Counted from the first letter of the stretch, positions 24,989 to 33,640 are shown. The stretch: DNA of 38,129 bases from an uncultured Propionivibrio sp. (GCA_938040985.1 CALHZD010000048.1:1-38129), one strand, 5' to 3'. The notes: a model not told the origin generated them from the sequence alone. Program-made: numbers and translations.

Positions 24989-27190
24989 TTACTCCTGTTG
25001 TTCGCGAGCAATGCGGATGACTTCGGGGATACGGCGCAATTGACGTATGAGTCGAGCCAGATGCTGGCGGTTTGCTACCTGAATGAGAAAATGCAGGTCC
25101 GAAGTCAGGCCGTGATACTGGTTGTCCATGTTGACCTGCTCGATGCTAGCGCCCGCTTGTGAGATGGCGGTTGCAATACGTCCCAACATGCCGTTGAGGT
25201 GGCGGATCGTGATCTTGATGCGTGTATCGAACAGGATTCCAGGTTCCGGCGCCCAGCTCATCTGAATCCAATCTTTGGCCTCGCTGCCTTGTACTCCGCG
25301 GATTTCCGGGCATGTATGGCTATGAACGATCAGTCCGCTGTGCTTGTGCGGCAGGCCAATGATCGGGTCGCCGGGAATCGGGCAGCAACATGGCGCCAGC
25401 TGAATGGCCGCGCCTTCGTTGCCGCGAATGGCCAATGACGCGGGCGTTCTTTCCCCGTCCGCATGTACCTGTTCGTGGTTAGCCAGACGTTGCGCATAGA
25501 CGGCGGCGGGCGTGTTGCCCTGCCCGATGTCGGCATAAACATCATTTTTCGATTTTTTTCCTGCCTTATTGACCAGATCGTCCCAAGCGGCTGTCGGGAT
25601 CTCGTCCTGAAAAATGCCGCGCGCGCGTAGTTCCTGTCCCAGCAGATTTTTACCGAGCAGGCTGGCGCTTTCCTGTTGCCGGGTTCTGAGAAACTGCCGG
25701 ATTTTGCTTCGCGCACGGCTGGTTTTGACATAGTTGAGCCAGGCCGGATTCGGGGTGGCATTTGGCGCCGTGATGATTTCGACCTGGTCGCCGTTGGAAA
25801 GCTCGGCGGAAAGCGGGATCAATTCGTGGTCAACCATCGCGGCGACACAGCGATGCCCGATGTCGGTATGCACGGCATAGGCAAAATCGATGACCGTAGC
25901 CTGGCGCGGCAAGGACAGGATTTTTCCTTTCGGCGTGAAAACGTACACTTCGTCCGGGAAAAGATCTTCCTTGACGTGTTCGAGGAATTCCGAAGAATCG
26001 CCCGACGAGGTTTGCAGTTCGAACAGGGATTGCAGCCACTTATGCGTTTTGATTTGCAACTCCGCACCGCTTTCCTCGCTATCTTTGTAGAGCCAGTGCG
26101 AGGCGATGCCGTCCTCGGCGACATGATGCATGCTTTGCGTGCGAATCTGTATTTCGATAGGCGTACCGTAAGGACCGATCAGTGTCGTATGTAGCGACTG
26201 GTAGCCGTTTTCTTTGGGGATGGCGATGTAATCCTTGAATTTTCCAGGAACGGGTTTGTACAGGCTATGCAGCGCGCCTAAGGCCAGATAGCAGGTCGGC
26301 GTATCGTTGACAATAATTCGGAACCCATAAATATCAAGAACTTGTGAAAAACTCAGGTGCTTCTCGACCATTTTGTGGTAGATCGAGTACAAACTTTTTT
26401 CCCGACCAAAAACGCCCGCCTCGATTTTTGCCTCACGCAGTTTATTGCGGATGCCATTGAGGATTTTTGCCAGCAGTTCGCGCCGGTTGCCGCGCACGGC
26501 TTTCAGCGCCTTGGTCAGTACCTGGAAGCGGCGAGGATAAATGTGCTGGAACGACAAATCCTGGAGTTGCCGTGCGACATGGTTCAGGCCGATCCGTATC
26601 GCGATCGGCGCGTAGATTTCCAATGTCTCCTTGGCAATGCGCCGACGTTTGTCAGGACGCAAAAAGGCCACGGTTTGCATGTTGTGCAAACGATCGGCGA
26701 GTTTGATGAGCACGACGCGCAGATCACGCATCATCGCCATCAGCATTTTGCGGAAATTTTCTGCTTGTGCCTGCTGATAGGTCTGCGATTCAATTTTTTC
26801 AAGTTTGGATAGCCCGTCGACCAGTTCGGCGACCTGCTTGCCAAAACGCGCCGCGATTTCATTTTTGGTGACGGCGGTATCTTCCATAACATCGTGCAAT
26901 AATCCTGCGACGATGGCCTGGAGATCCATGTGCCATTCCACCAGGGTTCTGGCGACGGCCAGCGGATGCGTAATATAGGGTTCGCCGGAAATCCTTTTTT
27001 GTCCCGAGTGCGCCTTTTCGCTGAAGCGATAAGCTTCAATGATCTGGGAAACTTCGTTCGGTTCGAGGTAGGACAGGGACGCTATGAAACTGCGTACAGC
27101 CGGATCTGTGGGGCGATATTCCGACGCGCCTGTCTGGACGGGCGGTGAAGAAGCCTTGATAGCGACGTGCCCTCTGGCATCCTCAGACAT
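24989..27190 (-). CDS. spoT: Bifunctional (p)ppGpp synthetase/hydrolase SpoT
   Basis: Makes and degrades the stringent-response alarmones. The 733 residues (E. coli SpoT 702) have an HD hydrolase domain with His61, His75 and HD at 99-100 followed by EDT, suggesting a working hydrolase; a synthetase domain with REKSLYSIYHKM, YGFRIIV and KENGYQSLHT; a TGS domain starting VYVFTPKGKI; and a C-terminal ACT domain. The first 25 residues are an extra unconserved stretch. It follows rpoZ by 32 bp in the classic gmk-rpoZ-spoT order. Presence of the hydrolase motif favours SpoT over RelA. Confidence 0.95.
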   Translation of the reverse strand: MSEDARGHVAIKASSPPVQTGASEYRPTDPAVRSFIASLSYLEPNEVSQIIEAYRFSEKAHSGQKRISGEPYITHPLAVARTLVEWHMDLQAIVAGLLHDVMEDTAVTKNEIAARFGKQVAELVDGLSKLEKIESQTYQQAQAENFRKMLMAMMRDLRVVLIKLADRLHNMQTVAFLRPDKRRRIAKETLEIYAPIAIRIGLNHVARQLQDLSFQHIYPRRFQVLTKALKAVRGNRRELLAKILNGIRNKLREAKIEAGVFGREKSLYSIYHKMVEKHLSFSQVLDIYGFRIIVNDTPTCYLALGALHSLYKPVPGKFKDYIAIPKENGYQSLHTTLIGPYGTPIEIQIRTQSMHHVAEDGIASHWLYKDSEESGAELQIKTHKWLQSLFELQTSSGDSSEFLEHVKEDLFPDEVYVFTPKGKILSLPRQATVIDFAYAVHTDIGHRCVAAMVDHELIPLSAELSNGDQVEIITAPNATPNPAWLNYVKTSRARSKIRQFLRTRQQESASLLGKNLLGQELRARGIFQDEIPTAAWDDLVNKAGKKSKNDVYADIGQGNTPAAVYAQRLANHEQVHADGERTPASLAIRGNEGAAIQLAPCCCPIPGDPIIGLPHKHSGLIVHSHTCPEIRGVQGSEAKDWIQMSWAPEPGILFDTRIKITIRHLNGMLGRIATAISQAGASIEQVNMDNQYHGLTSDLHFLIQVANRQHLARLIRQLRRIPEVIRIAREQQE

Positions 27191-27222
27191 GACCGCTCCC
27201 GGTTAATCTCGTACTCCGAGAT

Positions 27223-27429
27223 TCAGGTTTTGCTGCGATTAAGCATTTCCAGTCCATATAAACCTTGGGAGAGTTCGCGCAAGGCAATGACGGTCGGCTT
27301 GTCCCGATCGGCCTCAACCATGGGGGTTGCGCCGGAGGTGATCTGACGAGCGCGGTAAGTCGCTGCCAGCGTCATTTGGAAGCGGTTTGGGATTGCGTGG
27401 ATGCAATCTTCTACGGTGATTCGTGCCAT
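27223..27429 (-). CDS. rpoZ: RNA polymerase omega subunit
   Basis: Small subunit that aids assembly of beta-prime and, in E. coli, forms a ppGpp-binding site. The 68 residues begin MARITVEDCIHAIPNRF, contain the LAATYRARQI helix and the KPTVIALRE segment, and end early compared with E. coli (91). The ATG at 27429 (AGGA 9 nt upstream) is preferred to a TTG two codons earlier. Lying between gmk and spoT, it fits the conserved order. Confidence 0.95.
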   Translation of the reverse strand: MARITVEDCIHAIPNRFQMTLAATYRARQITSGATPMVEADRDKPTVIALRELSQGLYGLEMLNRSKT

Positions 27430-27474
27430 ATGCAAGTCCTATAACAATAATTCTTAAATCTTGTATCAGTATCA

Positions 27475-28086
27475 TCACCCAAGCAATGCAGAAAATAGTG
27501 CGGCGTGGCACTTTTTCTGGTTTTTGTAGCGCAAACGCGAAGCGACGATGATCGATTTTAGGCTGTGATATGCCTGTTGCAGATCGTCGTTGATAATAAC
27601 ATAGCCAAACTCGCTCACATGCCGCATTTCTTCACGCGCGGCGGCCAGTCGGCGCGTCACGGTTTCAGGTGAGTCCGTTCCACGATGCGCCAAGCGTTCT
27701 TCCAGAGCGACCAGCGAAGGAGGCAGTATGAAAATACCGATTGCTTCGGGAAAAATTTTGCGCACCTGCTGCGCGCCTTGCCAGTCGATTTCCAGGAGAA
27801 CGTCATAGCCCGCCGCCATACGCGCTTCGATCAGCCGTCGCGATGTGCCGTAATAATTGCCATGGACTAACGCCCATTCCAAGAATTCGCCATTTTCGAC
27901 TTCGGCAAGAAAAGTAGCTACGTCAATAAAATGATAGTCGCGGCCATTCTGTTCGCCATGTCTGGGCGAGCGCGTAGTTTTTGAAATCGATAGACAGATA
28001 CGTGGGTCGCTGGCCAATAGCATGCTGACCAGCGTCGTTTTGCCCGCACCTGATGGGGCGGCGACGATGTAAAGATGACCGCTCAT
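27475..28086 (-). CDS. gmk: Guanylate kinase
   Basis: Phosphorylates GMP to GDP with ATP. The 203 residues (E. coli 207) begin MSGHLYIVAAPSGAGKTTLV, containing the P-loop, followed by the GMP-binding segment TTRSPRHGEQNGRDYHF in outline (TTRxPRxGE-x2-GxDYxF), EWALVHGNYYGT and EIDWQGAQQVR. The ATG at 28086 is chosen because it precedes the family N-terminus; a frame 14 codons longer also exists. It is first in gmk-rpoZ-spoT, so GTP supply and (p)ppGpp turnover are linked genetically. The yicC gene often found upstream is absent. Confidence 0.95.
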   Translation of the reverse strand: MSGHLYIVAAPSGAGKTTLVSMLLASDPRICLSISKTTRSPRHGEQNGRDYHFIDVATFLAEVENGEFLEWALVHGNYYGTSRRLIEARMAAGYDVLLEIDWQGAQQVRKIFPEAIGIFILPPSLVALEERLAHRGTDSPETVTRRLAAAREEMRHVSEFGYVIINDDLQQAYHSLKSIIVASRLRYKNQKKCHAALFSALLG

Positions 28087-28557
28087 AACAACAATCGCAA
28101 TGATTTTCCGTTTGAAGCCGTTTTGCAATTTTCTGGCAGCATCCCGACTTCTCTCTAAGGCTTTTTAAATTCCTTTCCAAGCACATGCGCCTTAATGCCG
28201 TGCGTACCCTAGAGCCAGATACATTTTCCCATGAAATATCTATCTAAAACACCCTAATTTGCGTCAGGCACACAAGCTGTGAATCTATTGCCGGAAAACA
28301 TCGCGCTCTCTGCAAAGCATGAGCCAAAAATAACACTGCACTGATGGCGTGATACGGTAAAGTGGAATCCATCGTCTACAAAAGCAAAGTGTAAAGCCCA
28401 TCAGCGATAGCGGTATTTTGCGTCGATTACGAGGTTTTTGGGCGAACAGAAACGATAAAGCGCGCAAACCTTTTCAGGTCTGCGCGCTACTGTTATTTAC
28501 TTCTCTATGCCTGCATATCGCACCTAATGTGCTGCATGCATGGACGCCAAATCTAAA
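28087..28557. other. Gene-free interval between gmk and the CsgG-like gene
   Basis: 471 bp. It should hold the gmk promoter and contains the hairpin at 28459-28488. Short open frames in it show no recognisable product. The G+C is lower than in the flanking genes. I see no RNA gene. Confidence 0.5.
28459..28488 (-). terminator. Hairpin, probable terminator of the CsgG-like gene
   Basis: AGCGCGCAAACC and GGTCTGCGCGCT form a 12-bp stem with one mismatch and a loop of 6 bases, 70 bp past the stop of the CsgG-like gene. The minus-strand tail (TTATCGTTTCTGTT) is only moderately T-rich, so termination strength is uncertain. Confidence 0.55.
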
Positions 28558-29424
28558 TCAGCGTTTTCTGCGTGACGTTCTCTTTTTCTGCACCGCAGGC
28601 GTTGCTTCATCGTCACCTTGGACACCAAGCTGACCACCCGTACCCAACCCCCCCTCGATATGCTGCGCTTTATAGTTGCGTACCGCCTTGACGATATTAT
28701 TGTACGAGTCCATGAAGGCGGCGACGATCACCTTGCCTTCCGCCGTATTGGAGTACCCGCCCAATGCGCCGCCGCCGCGGCCGCCAAATAGACTACCAAC
28801 CGCACCAAAATCCCAGTTCTTGGCGCTGCCTTCAGCGGCAGCCAGTTGAACGCCGGAACGGTTGTCGATCAGTGTCAGTAGGGTGCTGGCTTCCTTAGCG
28901 TTCAAACTACCGCCGATTGCTGCCCCTAGGCTACCGCCGAGTAGCCCGCCCAATGCGCCGCCAATACCGCCAGCGTCATTGTTTGTGAAGGTGATGGATG
29001 GCGAGAGCGAATAATCTGCAGCAACCATCTGGCCTTTGCCAAAACTTGAACGTCTGCGCAGTTCACCGGACTGTTCCAGCTGACGTTCACCCATCATATT
29101 ATCCATCGCCCTGCCACGCTCGACGATAACAAAGCAGTTCGATTGCTGAATCAGCAGCCGAAGGACAGGAACCGTCGATCCTAAACGATATTGGCCGGTC
29201 AGGACGCCGTACCAAGGAGCATTGGTATCTTCCACAACGGCTATTGTGCCCAGTGGAGCACTACAATGTTCCAACTGCTTGTTGGCATTCTGGCTATTAG
29301 CGCCTCCCGCAGACCCGGTAGCTTCGGTTTTGGCCGATGTTGAACCCATCTGCATGTTGGCACATCCGGACAGTCCAAGCGCTGCTGCCAGGACAGTAAA
29401 AAGCAAAGGCGAAGAAAAACGCAT
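28558..29424 (-). CDS. CsgG-like outer-membrane lipoprotein
   Basis: A 288-residue lipoprotein of the CsgG/HfaB type, similar in outline to the secretion channel of curli or a holdfast anchor. The lipobox LSGC (Cys21) ends the signal peptide. Visible CsgG-type features are GTIAVVEDTN, VPVLRLLIQQSNCFVIVERGR, and AADYSLSPSITF. A Gly/Ala-rich stretch (about 150-172, repeated GG-x-LGG) may be the transmembrane hairpin zone. The tail is basic (KKRTSRRKR). No csgA, B, E or F lies nearby, so curli export is not implied. The ATG has AAGGA 7 nt upstream. TATAAT on the minus strand at 29564-29569 could be its -10. Confidence 0.75.
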   Translation of the reverse strand: MRFSSPLLFTVLAAALGLSGCANMQMGSTSAKTEATGSAGGANSQNANKQLEHCSAPLGTIAVVEDTNAPWYGVLTGQYRLGSTVPVLRLLIQQSNCFVIVERGRAMDNMMGERQLEQSGELRRRSSFGKGQMVAADYSLSPSITFTNNDAGGIGGALGGLLGGSLGAAIGGSLNAKEASTLLTLIDNRSGVQLAAAEGSAKNWDFGAVGSLFGGRGGGALGGYSNTAEGKVIVAAFMDSYNNIVKAVRNYKAQHIEGGLGTGGQLGVQGDDEATPAVQKKRTSRRKR

Positions 29425-29453
29425 AGAAATCCTTTCGGCAAATTCAGTTTATT

Positions 29454-29468
29454 AAAATTGGCGTAAAA
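29454..29468 (+). repeat. 15-bp direct repeat, copy 1
   Basis: AAAATTGGCGTAAAA occurs here, upstream of the CsgG-like gene, and again at 29690-29704, 236 bp away. AATTGGCG also appears inverted near 29628-29635. The role is unknown: operators or a deletion/duplication scar are possible. Confidence 0.6.
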
Positions 29469-29563
29469 GCCAGCAAACAGTAAGTATGGGAGAACCCCTT
29501 GGCAACAGCAGACGACATAGTTTGGCTAATTCGGCACGCCTGCCATAACTGACTGTATTTTTT

Positions 29564-29569
29564 ATTATA
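29564..29569 (-). promoter_or_regulatory. Possible -10 element of the CsgG-like gene
   Basis: A perfect TATAAT on the minus strand in an AT-rich patch, 140 bp before the start codon. The expected -35 position (AGCGGT-like) is poor, so an activator or another sigma factor would be needed. Confidence 0.35.
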
Positions 29570-29646
29570 CGGAATATAGATCGTCTACCGCTACACGAGA
29601 TCGCTAACTATCTGGCGTACTCGCCAATTATAGTAATGGAAGCAAA

Positions 29647-29680
29647 AAAGCCGCCCTGCTTTTATGCAAAGAGCGGCTTT
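29647..29680 (-). terminator. Intrinsic terminator of the 47-residue gene
   Basis: AAAGCCGC (29647-29654) and GCGGCTTT (29673-29680) form an 8-bp stem, read on the minus strand with a run of Ts (complement of 29645-29650) just after. It lies about 45 bp past the small gene stop. The structure could also work on the plus strand. Confidence 0.75.
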
Positions 29681-29689
29681 ATTTGATAA

Positions 29690-29704
29690 AAAATTGGCGT
29701 AAAA
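29690..29704 (+). repeat. 15-bp direct repeat, copy 2
   Basis: Second copy of AAAATTGGCGTAAAA, just beyond the terminator and 22 bp before the end of the small gene. Confidence 0.6.
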
Positions 29705-29725
29705 AGAATGCGTATTGAACGCTAG

Positions 29726-29869
29726 CTAATTAGTAACGAAGATGGTCATGCCGACCGTACGAATGCTGCCAAATTTTGCTTCATTTTTTGCAACCCAACG
29801 ATCGACTTCGTCCAGCGTCAAATTTTTTGCCAAGACTTGTCCTGTGTTTTTACATACGACTGAATACAT
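29726..29869 (-). CDS. Small conserved-looking protein of 47 residues, unknown function
   Basis: I do not recognise a family. The open frame reads MYSVVCKNTGQVLAKNLTLD, then EVDRWVAKNEAKFGSIRTVGMTIFVTN in two segments, and stops with TAG. Support for it being real is strong: AAGGA with 7-nt spacing before the ATG, codon use like the neighbours, a compact amphipathic helix pattern in the middle (LDEVDRWVAKNEAKFG), and a clean intrinsic terminator 45 bp later. There is no signal peptide or membrane segment; one cysteine. It is a monocistronic unit between the CsgG-like gene and an IS element. The length is below common gene-finding cut-offs. Confidence 0.7.
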   Translation of the reverse strand: MYSVVCKNTGQVLAKNLTLDEVDRWVAKNEAKFGSIRTVGMTIFVTN

Positions 29870-30119
29870 GGCCTAATCCTTTCTACTGGTATGGCAAAAC
29901 ATCAGTTATCGGATGGCGCGAAGGATAGCGATCAACCGCACTCAGTGTCTATTGTTCGATTTAGACGTTCCGTTACAGAGTGTAAAGTACCCAGTTACTT
30001 GAAACGCTAGCATGCCGTATGATCAGTAGCCATAATAAAAAACACTAGATGCCTTGCTCGCGTTCACAGTGTCACGAGACGTCTCGGCCTGGCGATGAGC
30101 GGATAGGTGTAATTAATAA

Positions 30120-30841
30120 GGCCCTAGACCATCAGTTTATTGTTCATTGCCGTCAAAAGTTTGAAGCTGGTGAGAAGTTGTGGCAGCACCCGGCTGTAGC
30201 GCCATTCACACTCCTTGAGGTGGAGCCCGAAATTCTGTTTCTCACCGTTAAATTTTGTCAGGCACCGTTTTGTAAAGCTCCAGAATGCTTCGATGCCGTT
30301 GATGCGGGCTGATTTTTCCGCAACGTGTCTGGATTTGTTGATACGAAAATGCTTGTCGTACCCAATGCCTACCAGTCCGTCATAGCCTTTCCAGCAGTCG
30401 GAATGGATAATGCTCTCAGGCGAAACCTTGCCCCTGATGATGGCTTGAAGCGTTTTGGCCGAGCAGTCGGTGACCAATTCTGTGTAAACCGCTCCGTCAC
30501 GCTCATAGATGCCGAAGACCGGCTGCTTGAGCGTGCCACGCCCTCTTTTTCGAGAGTCGAGCCGGCTACGAACCCGGGCGGGGCCAAAGAAACTTTCATC
30601 AACCCCAACGATGCCGAGTATTTGCTCCTTTTGGGGATACATGATGCAGATAAATCAACCGCCTGAAGCCCGGAAAATACCTGCTCACGGTCTTTCTGTT
30701 CGGCTTCAGGAGTAGAGAAGTTTGGGTAGCGTCAATGTCGATGCAAAGGCATTCAATAATTTCTCCAACTTTGTATCGAATTAACCTGCTGTTTTCGAAT
30801 ATTTTCCCAGCCTAACAAAAATAGTCTGATGGCCTAGCGTC
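30120..30841 (-). mobile_element. IS1595-family insertion sequence, decayed
   Basis: About 722 bp, the size of IS1016-like members. Imperfect inverted ends share CTAG-x-CCATCAG-xx-TATT: 30124-30141 reading rightward and 30837-30820 reading leftward. No matching 8-bp target duplication was found outside (ATTAATAA versus ATAACCGG). It carries a frameshifted transposase (next entry). It lies between the small gene and the adenylate cyclase and interrupts no recognised gene. Confidence 0.75.
30124..30811 (-). pseudogene. IS1595-family transposase, frameshifted and without ATG
   Basis: DDE-type transposase of the IS1595 group. The C-terminal part (30642-30124) shows GVDESFFG, IHSDCWKGYDGL, the HFRINKSRHVAE segment and NGIEAFWSFTKRCLTKFNG, then the family LKECEWR. 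The N-terminal helix-turn-helix part continues upstream in another frame: ENSRLIRYKVGEIIECL, then LLLKPNRKTVSRYF and FRRLIYLHH. The two frames meet at the run TTTTGGGG (30629-30636), so one inserted or lost base explains the break. The upstream frame also begins without ATG right after a stop. It is probably inactive; a sequencing error in the homopolymer is possible. Confidence 0.8.
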
Positions 30842-30871
30842 ATAACCGGAGGACGCCAGGAATCACGGGTT

Positions 30872-32149
30872 TTAAGCGGATTTATGACCAATCACGCGAT
30901 AAACCGTCGTATTTCCCTTACCCTGTAAGTAGACTGTCCGCGGTTCGTCGAAATCGAAACGTTGCCGGAGCCGTCGGTAGGTGGCCTCATCGACTTGCAC
31001 CATGCCCGGACCTCCTTCATCAGTAATACGACTGGCAAGATTGACGGTGTCGCCCCAAAGATCGTAGATGAATTTCTTTTTTCCAACGACGCCGGCAACG
31101 ACCGGGCCAGTGCTGATGCCGATGCGTACTTCCAGATGCATCTGGCGGGTCGGTGAGTCCTCGTGCAACAGGTTGCGCATTTCCAGCGCCAGATCGACCA
31201 GCGCATCGGTGTAGTTGCCGCAGCGATCATTGGTCATGCCGCCCGCCACCATGTAGGCGTCGCCAATCGTTTTAATTTTCTCCATGCCATATTTTTCGGC
31301 TAATTCATCGAAACGGGAGAATATGTCGTTGAGCATGGAGAAAACCTGCTGCGGCGTCATGCCTTCGGCCATTTTGGTGAAGTCGACGATATCCACAAAC
31401 ATCACCGAGACATCGGCAAATCCATCGGCAATCGTTTGATTTTCATGCTTGAGCCGCTCGGCGATAGTGCTGGGAAGCACGTTGAGCAATAGGCGTTCGG
31501 AGCGCGCCTGCGCGCTTTGCAGGCGCTGGTGCGCTTCTTCAAGCAAGATTCTGACCCGCTGCTTTTCTGCCGTCGCATAACGTATCATTAGATAGACAAG
31601 CGTCGAAACGGCGATGAAATTGAGCGTGAAGAAAAACGCCATTGTCTGCATCGAAAGGCGATAAGTTGGCGGTGCAGCCCCCTCTGCCAAGAAGAAATCA
31701 AAAACGCCTGAAAGAGCGACTAGAAAAACGTAGGCAATGAACCAGAGCACTGACGGGCGTGCGCCGATGATGAGCGCCGCGCCAATTGGCGCCAGCAGTC
31801 CCCAAAGACTGATGCCGCTGGCGTCAATGAAACCGCCCATGCTCCATTGCGCCGCAAAGGGCATGCACAGAATCGTCAAAAGCTGAGTCAGCCGAAAACG
31901 GTCGAACTTCCGGCTTTTCAGATAAATCACCAGGTTGCCGATGAGCAACAGCTGGAAAACGAAGGGAATGGTTGCAGAAAATTGCGGACCGAACTGCCAG
32001 TAAATAAACAGCCAGAGCGTCGAGGCCAGGCTAATCAGGCCGGTGGCAAATACCAGCAGGGATTTTTGCAGACGGGTTTCGTCCGAGTCGCCCGGTTCAA
32101 TGCCGCTGTTGCGCAGGCGCGCGAGAATCCCCTCTTCTGAAGCTTGCAT
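30872..32149 (-). CDS. Membrane-bound class III adenylate cyclase
   Basis: Predicted to form cAMP from ATP at the inner membrane. About 180 N-terminal residues form six hydrophobic helices, followed by a short coiled coil (EEAHQRLQSAQARSERLL) and a class III cyclase domain: FVDIVDFTKM with the first metal Asp, KIKTIGDAYMVAGG with the ATP-selecting Lys and second metal Asp, and FIYDLWGDTVNLASRI with the adenine- and ribose-contacting residues. All catalytic residues seem present. The ATG at 32149 gives 425 residues; an upstream TTG (32197) would add 16. Neither has a clear ribosome site. The group is common beside sensor or nutrient systems, but no partner is visible. Confidence 0.88.
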   Translation of the reverse strand: MQASEEGILARLRNSGIEPGDSDETRLQKSLLVFATGLISLASTLWLFIYWQFGPQFSATIPFVFQLLLIGNLVIYLKSRKFDRFRLTQLLTILCMPFAAQWSMGGFIDASGISLWGLLAPIGAALIIGARPSVLWFIAYVFLVALSGVFDFFLAEGAAPPTYRLSMQTMAFFFTLNFIAVSTLVYLMIRYATAEKQRVRILLEEAHQRLQSAQARSERLLLNVLPSTIAERLKHENQTIADGFADVSVMFVDIVDFTKMAEGMTPQQVFSMLNDIFSRFDELAEKYGMEKIKTIGDAYMVAGGMTNDRCGNYTDALVDLALEMRNLLHEDSPTRQMHLEVRIGISTGPVVAGVVGKKKFIYDLWGDTVNLASRITDEGGPGMVQVDEATYRRLRQRFDFDEPRTVYLQGKGNTTVYRVIGHKSA

Positions 32150-32605
32150 GGTTTTTATGATAAATGGAATCGTGGAGTCACGAGGATTTGACGCCAAAGC
32201 AAGTCTAGGGTCAAGTGCTTTGTGTGCGCCTCCGCGTCTTAAACGGCTGGTGTTTTCGCGTTTTGCGGCAAGTGGCCAGTCGTGATCATGCGGGTGTAGT
32301 ACGCCTGCGGCAAAAATCGGAATTAGGTGTCACCGAACCTGCCCGGCAGTGCGCCATGCTCCGGTGCATGGGCATGGGCGGCAAACGGCGCGATCTGCTG
32401 GGCGAGAGCGCTACGATTGCGTGCAAATTACCGTCAGAGGTGCGGGCGATGCCTTCGCGCTTCCTTTTTCAAATACGTGCGCCGGGCTGGAAAGCACAAG
32501 GGATGTTCCCGGAAGAAGCACGAAAAGTGGTCATTGGTGGGTAGATAAGCATTAAAGGAAAGTCGGCAATACCCGGGATGACCTGGCATGGGCGGACATC
32601 GAGTT
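32150..32605. other. Gene-free interval between adenylate cyclase and oxyR
   Basis: About 456 bp of GC-rich sequence. Several short plus-strand frames overlap here but none shows a recognisable domain, convincing ribosome site or consistent codon bias. It should contain the cyclase promoter and the oxyR 3' end. A decayed gene cannot be excluded. Confidence 0.45.
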
Positions 32606-33520
32606 TCAGCGCACGCTACGGACGCCTGGCGGCAAGGCGCCGCGAATGGCTTCGCGCACGGCATCAATGGCCTGGGGTCGGGGAAACGTGACGCGCCAAG
32701 CCAGCAACACGCGCCGGAATGGCGCGGGATCGACAAAGCGGCGATATTCGATCAGCGTCTCATCCTGCGGCCAGGATTCGGCAGCCGAACAAGGGACGAC
32801 AGAGATCCCCGCGCCGCTGGCTACCATATGCCGCACGGTTTCCAGCGAACTGCCTTCCAGCGCGCCGCTCATGCCGCCGGGTTCGGAAAGTTTCGGGCAT
32901 GCCTGTACGACCTGATCGCGGAAACAGTTGCCCTGTCCGAGCAGAAGCAGGTTCTCGGCGGCAATGGCTTCTGGCAGAAGACGCTTTTGTTGGGCCAGCG
33001 GGTGGCCGGAAGGCAGCACGACGCAAAATGGCTCATCGTAAAGCGGGCTGGCGACGATGCCCGGCTCGCTGAAAGGATCGGCGACGATGATGGCGTCGAG
33101 TTCGCCGCGGCGCAATTTTTCGGCCAGCCGAACCGTAAAGTTCTCATGCAGATAAAGCGGCATGTGCGGCGCATGGGCGTGCAGCGCCGGAATCAGGCGC
33201 GGCAGCAGATAGGGCGCAATCGTAAAAATGACACCAAGGCGCAGCGTTCCGGACAAGGGGTCTTTGCCCTGTCCGGCAATTTCGTCGAGGCGCGCCGATT
33301 CTTCCAGCACGCGTTCCGCTTGCCAGGCCATCTGCTCACCCAAGGGGGTGGGGCGAACCTCGGTCGAAGAACGCTCAAAAAGCGTAATGCCGAGGCGCTG
33401 CTCGACTTTTTTCAGGGCAACGGACAGGGTTGGCTGGCTGACATGGCACTTTTCAGCGGCACGGCCGAAATGCCGCTCTCTGGCGAGCGCAACGATGTAG
33501 CGGAGTTCGGTCAGTGTCAT
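32606..33520 (-). CDS. oxyR: LysR-type hydrogen peroxide sensor OxyR
   Basis: Redox-sensing transcription factor that activates peroxide defence genes. The 304 residues (E. coli 305) have the N-terminal helix-turn-helix (MTLTELRYIVALARERHFGRAAEKCHVSQPTLSVALKKVE region) and a regulatory domain with the two sensing cysteines at Cys199 and Cys208 (GQGNCFRDQVVQACP), exactly the E. coli numbering. It lies divergent from ahpC with a 226-bp gap holding an OxyR-type operator, so it probably controls that operon. Confidence 0.95.
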   Translation of the reverse strand: MTLTELRYIVALARERHFGRAAEKCHVSQPTLSVALKKVEQRLGITLFERSSTEVRPTPLGEQMAWQAERVLEESARLDEIAGQGKDPLSGTLRLGVIFTIAPYLLPRLIPALHAHAPHMPLYLHENFTVRLAEKLRRGELDAIIVADPFSEPGIVASPLYDEPFCVVLPSGHPLAQQKRLLPEAIAAENLLLLGQGNCFRDQVVQACPKLSEPGGMSGALEGSSLETVRHMVASGAGISVVPCSAAESWPQDETLIEYRRFVDPAPFRRVLLAWRVTFPRPQAIDAVREAIRGALPPGVRSVR

Positions 33521-33640
33521 TGCTCGTCACCGGAAAGCCCCGGAAAGTGTCCCGAAGTAGAACTAGCGCGGAAAAACAGATGTGATGACATATACGTCAG
33601 GGATGAAAACAGCGATGGCATCCGGAATATTAAATAGAGA

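Noticed and set aside
28285..28467. 60-residue minus-strand frame after gmk
   Set aside because: No ribosome site, no known motif, and it lies in an interval with poor coding character.
30112..30849. 8-bp target duplication around the IS1595-family element
   Set aside because: The flanking octamers ATTAATAA and ATAACCGG do not match.
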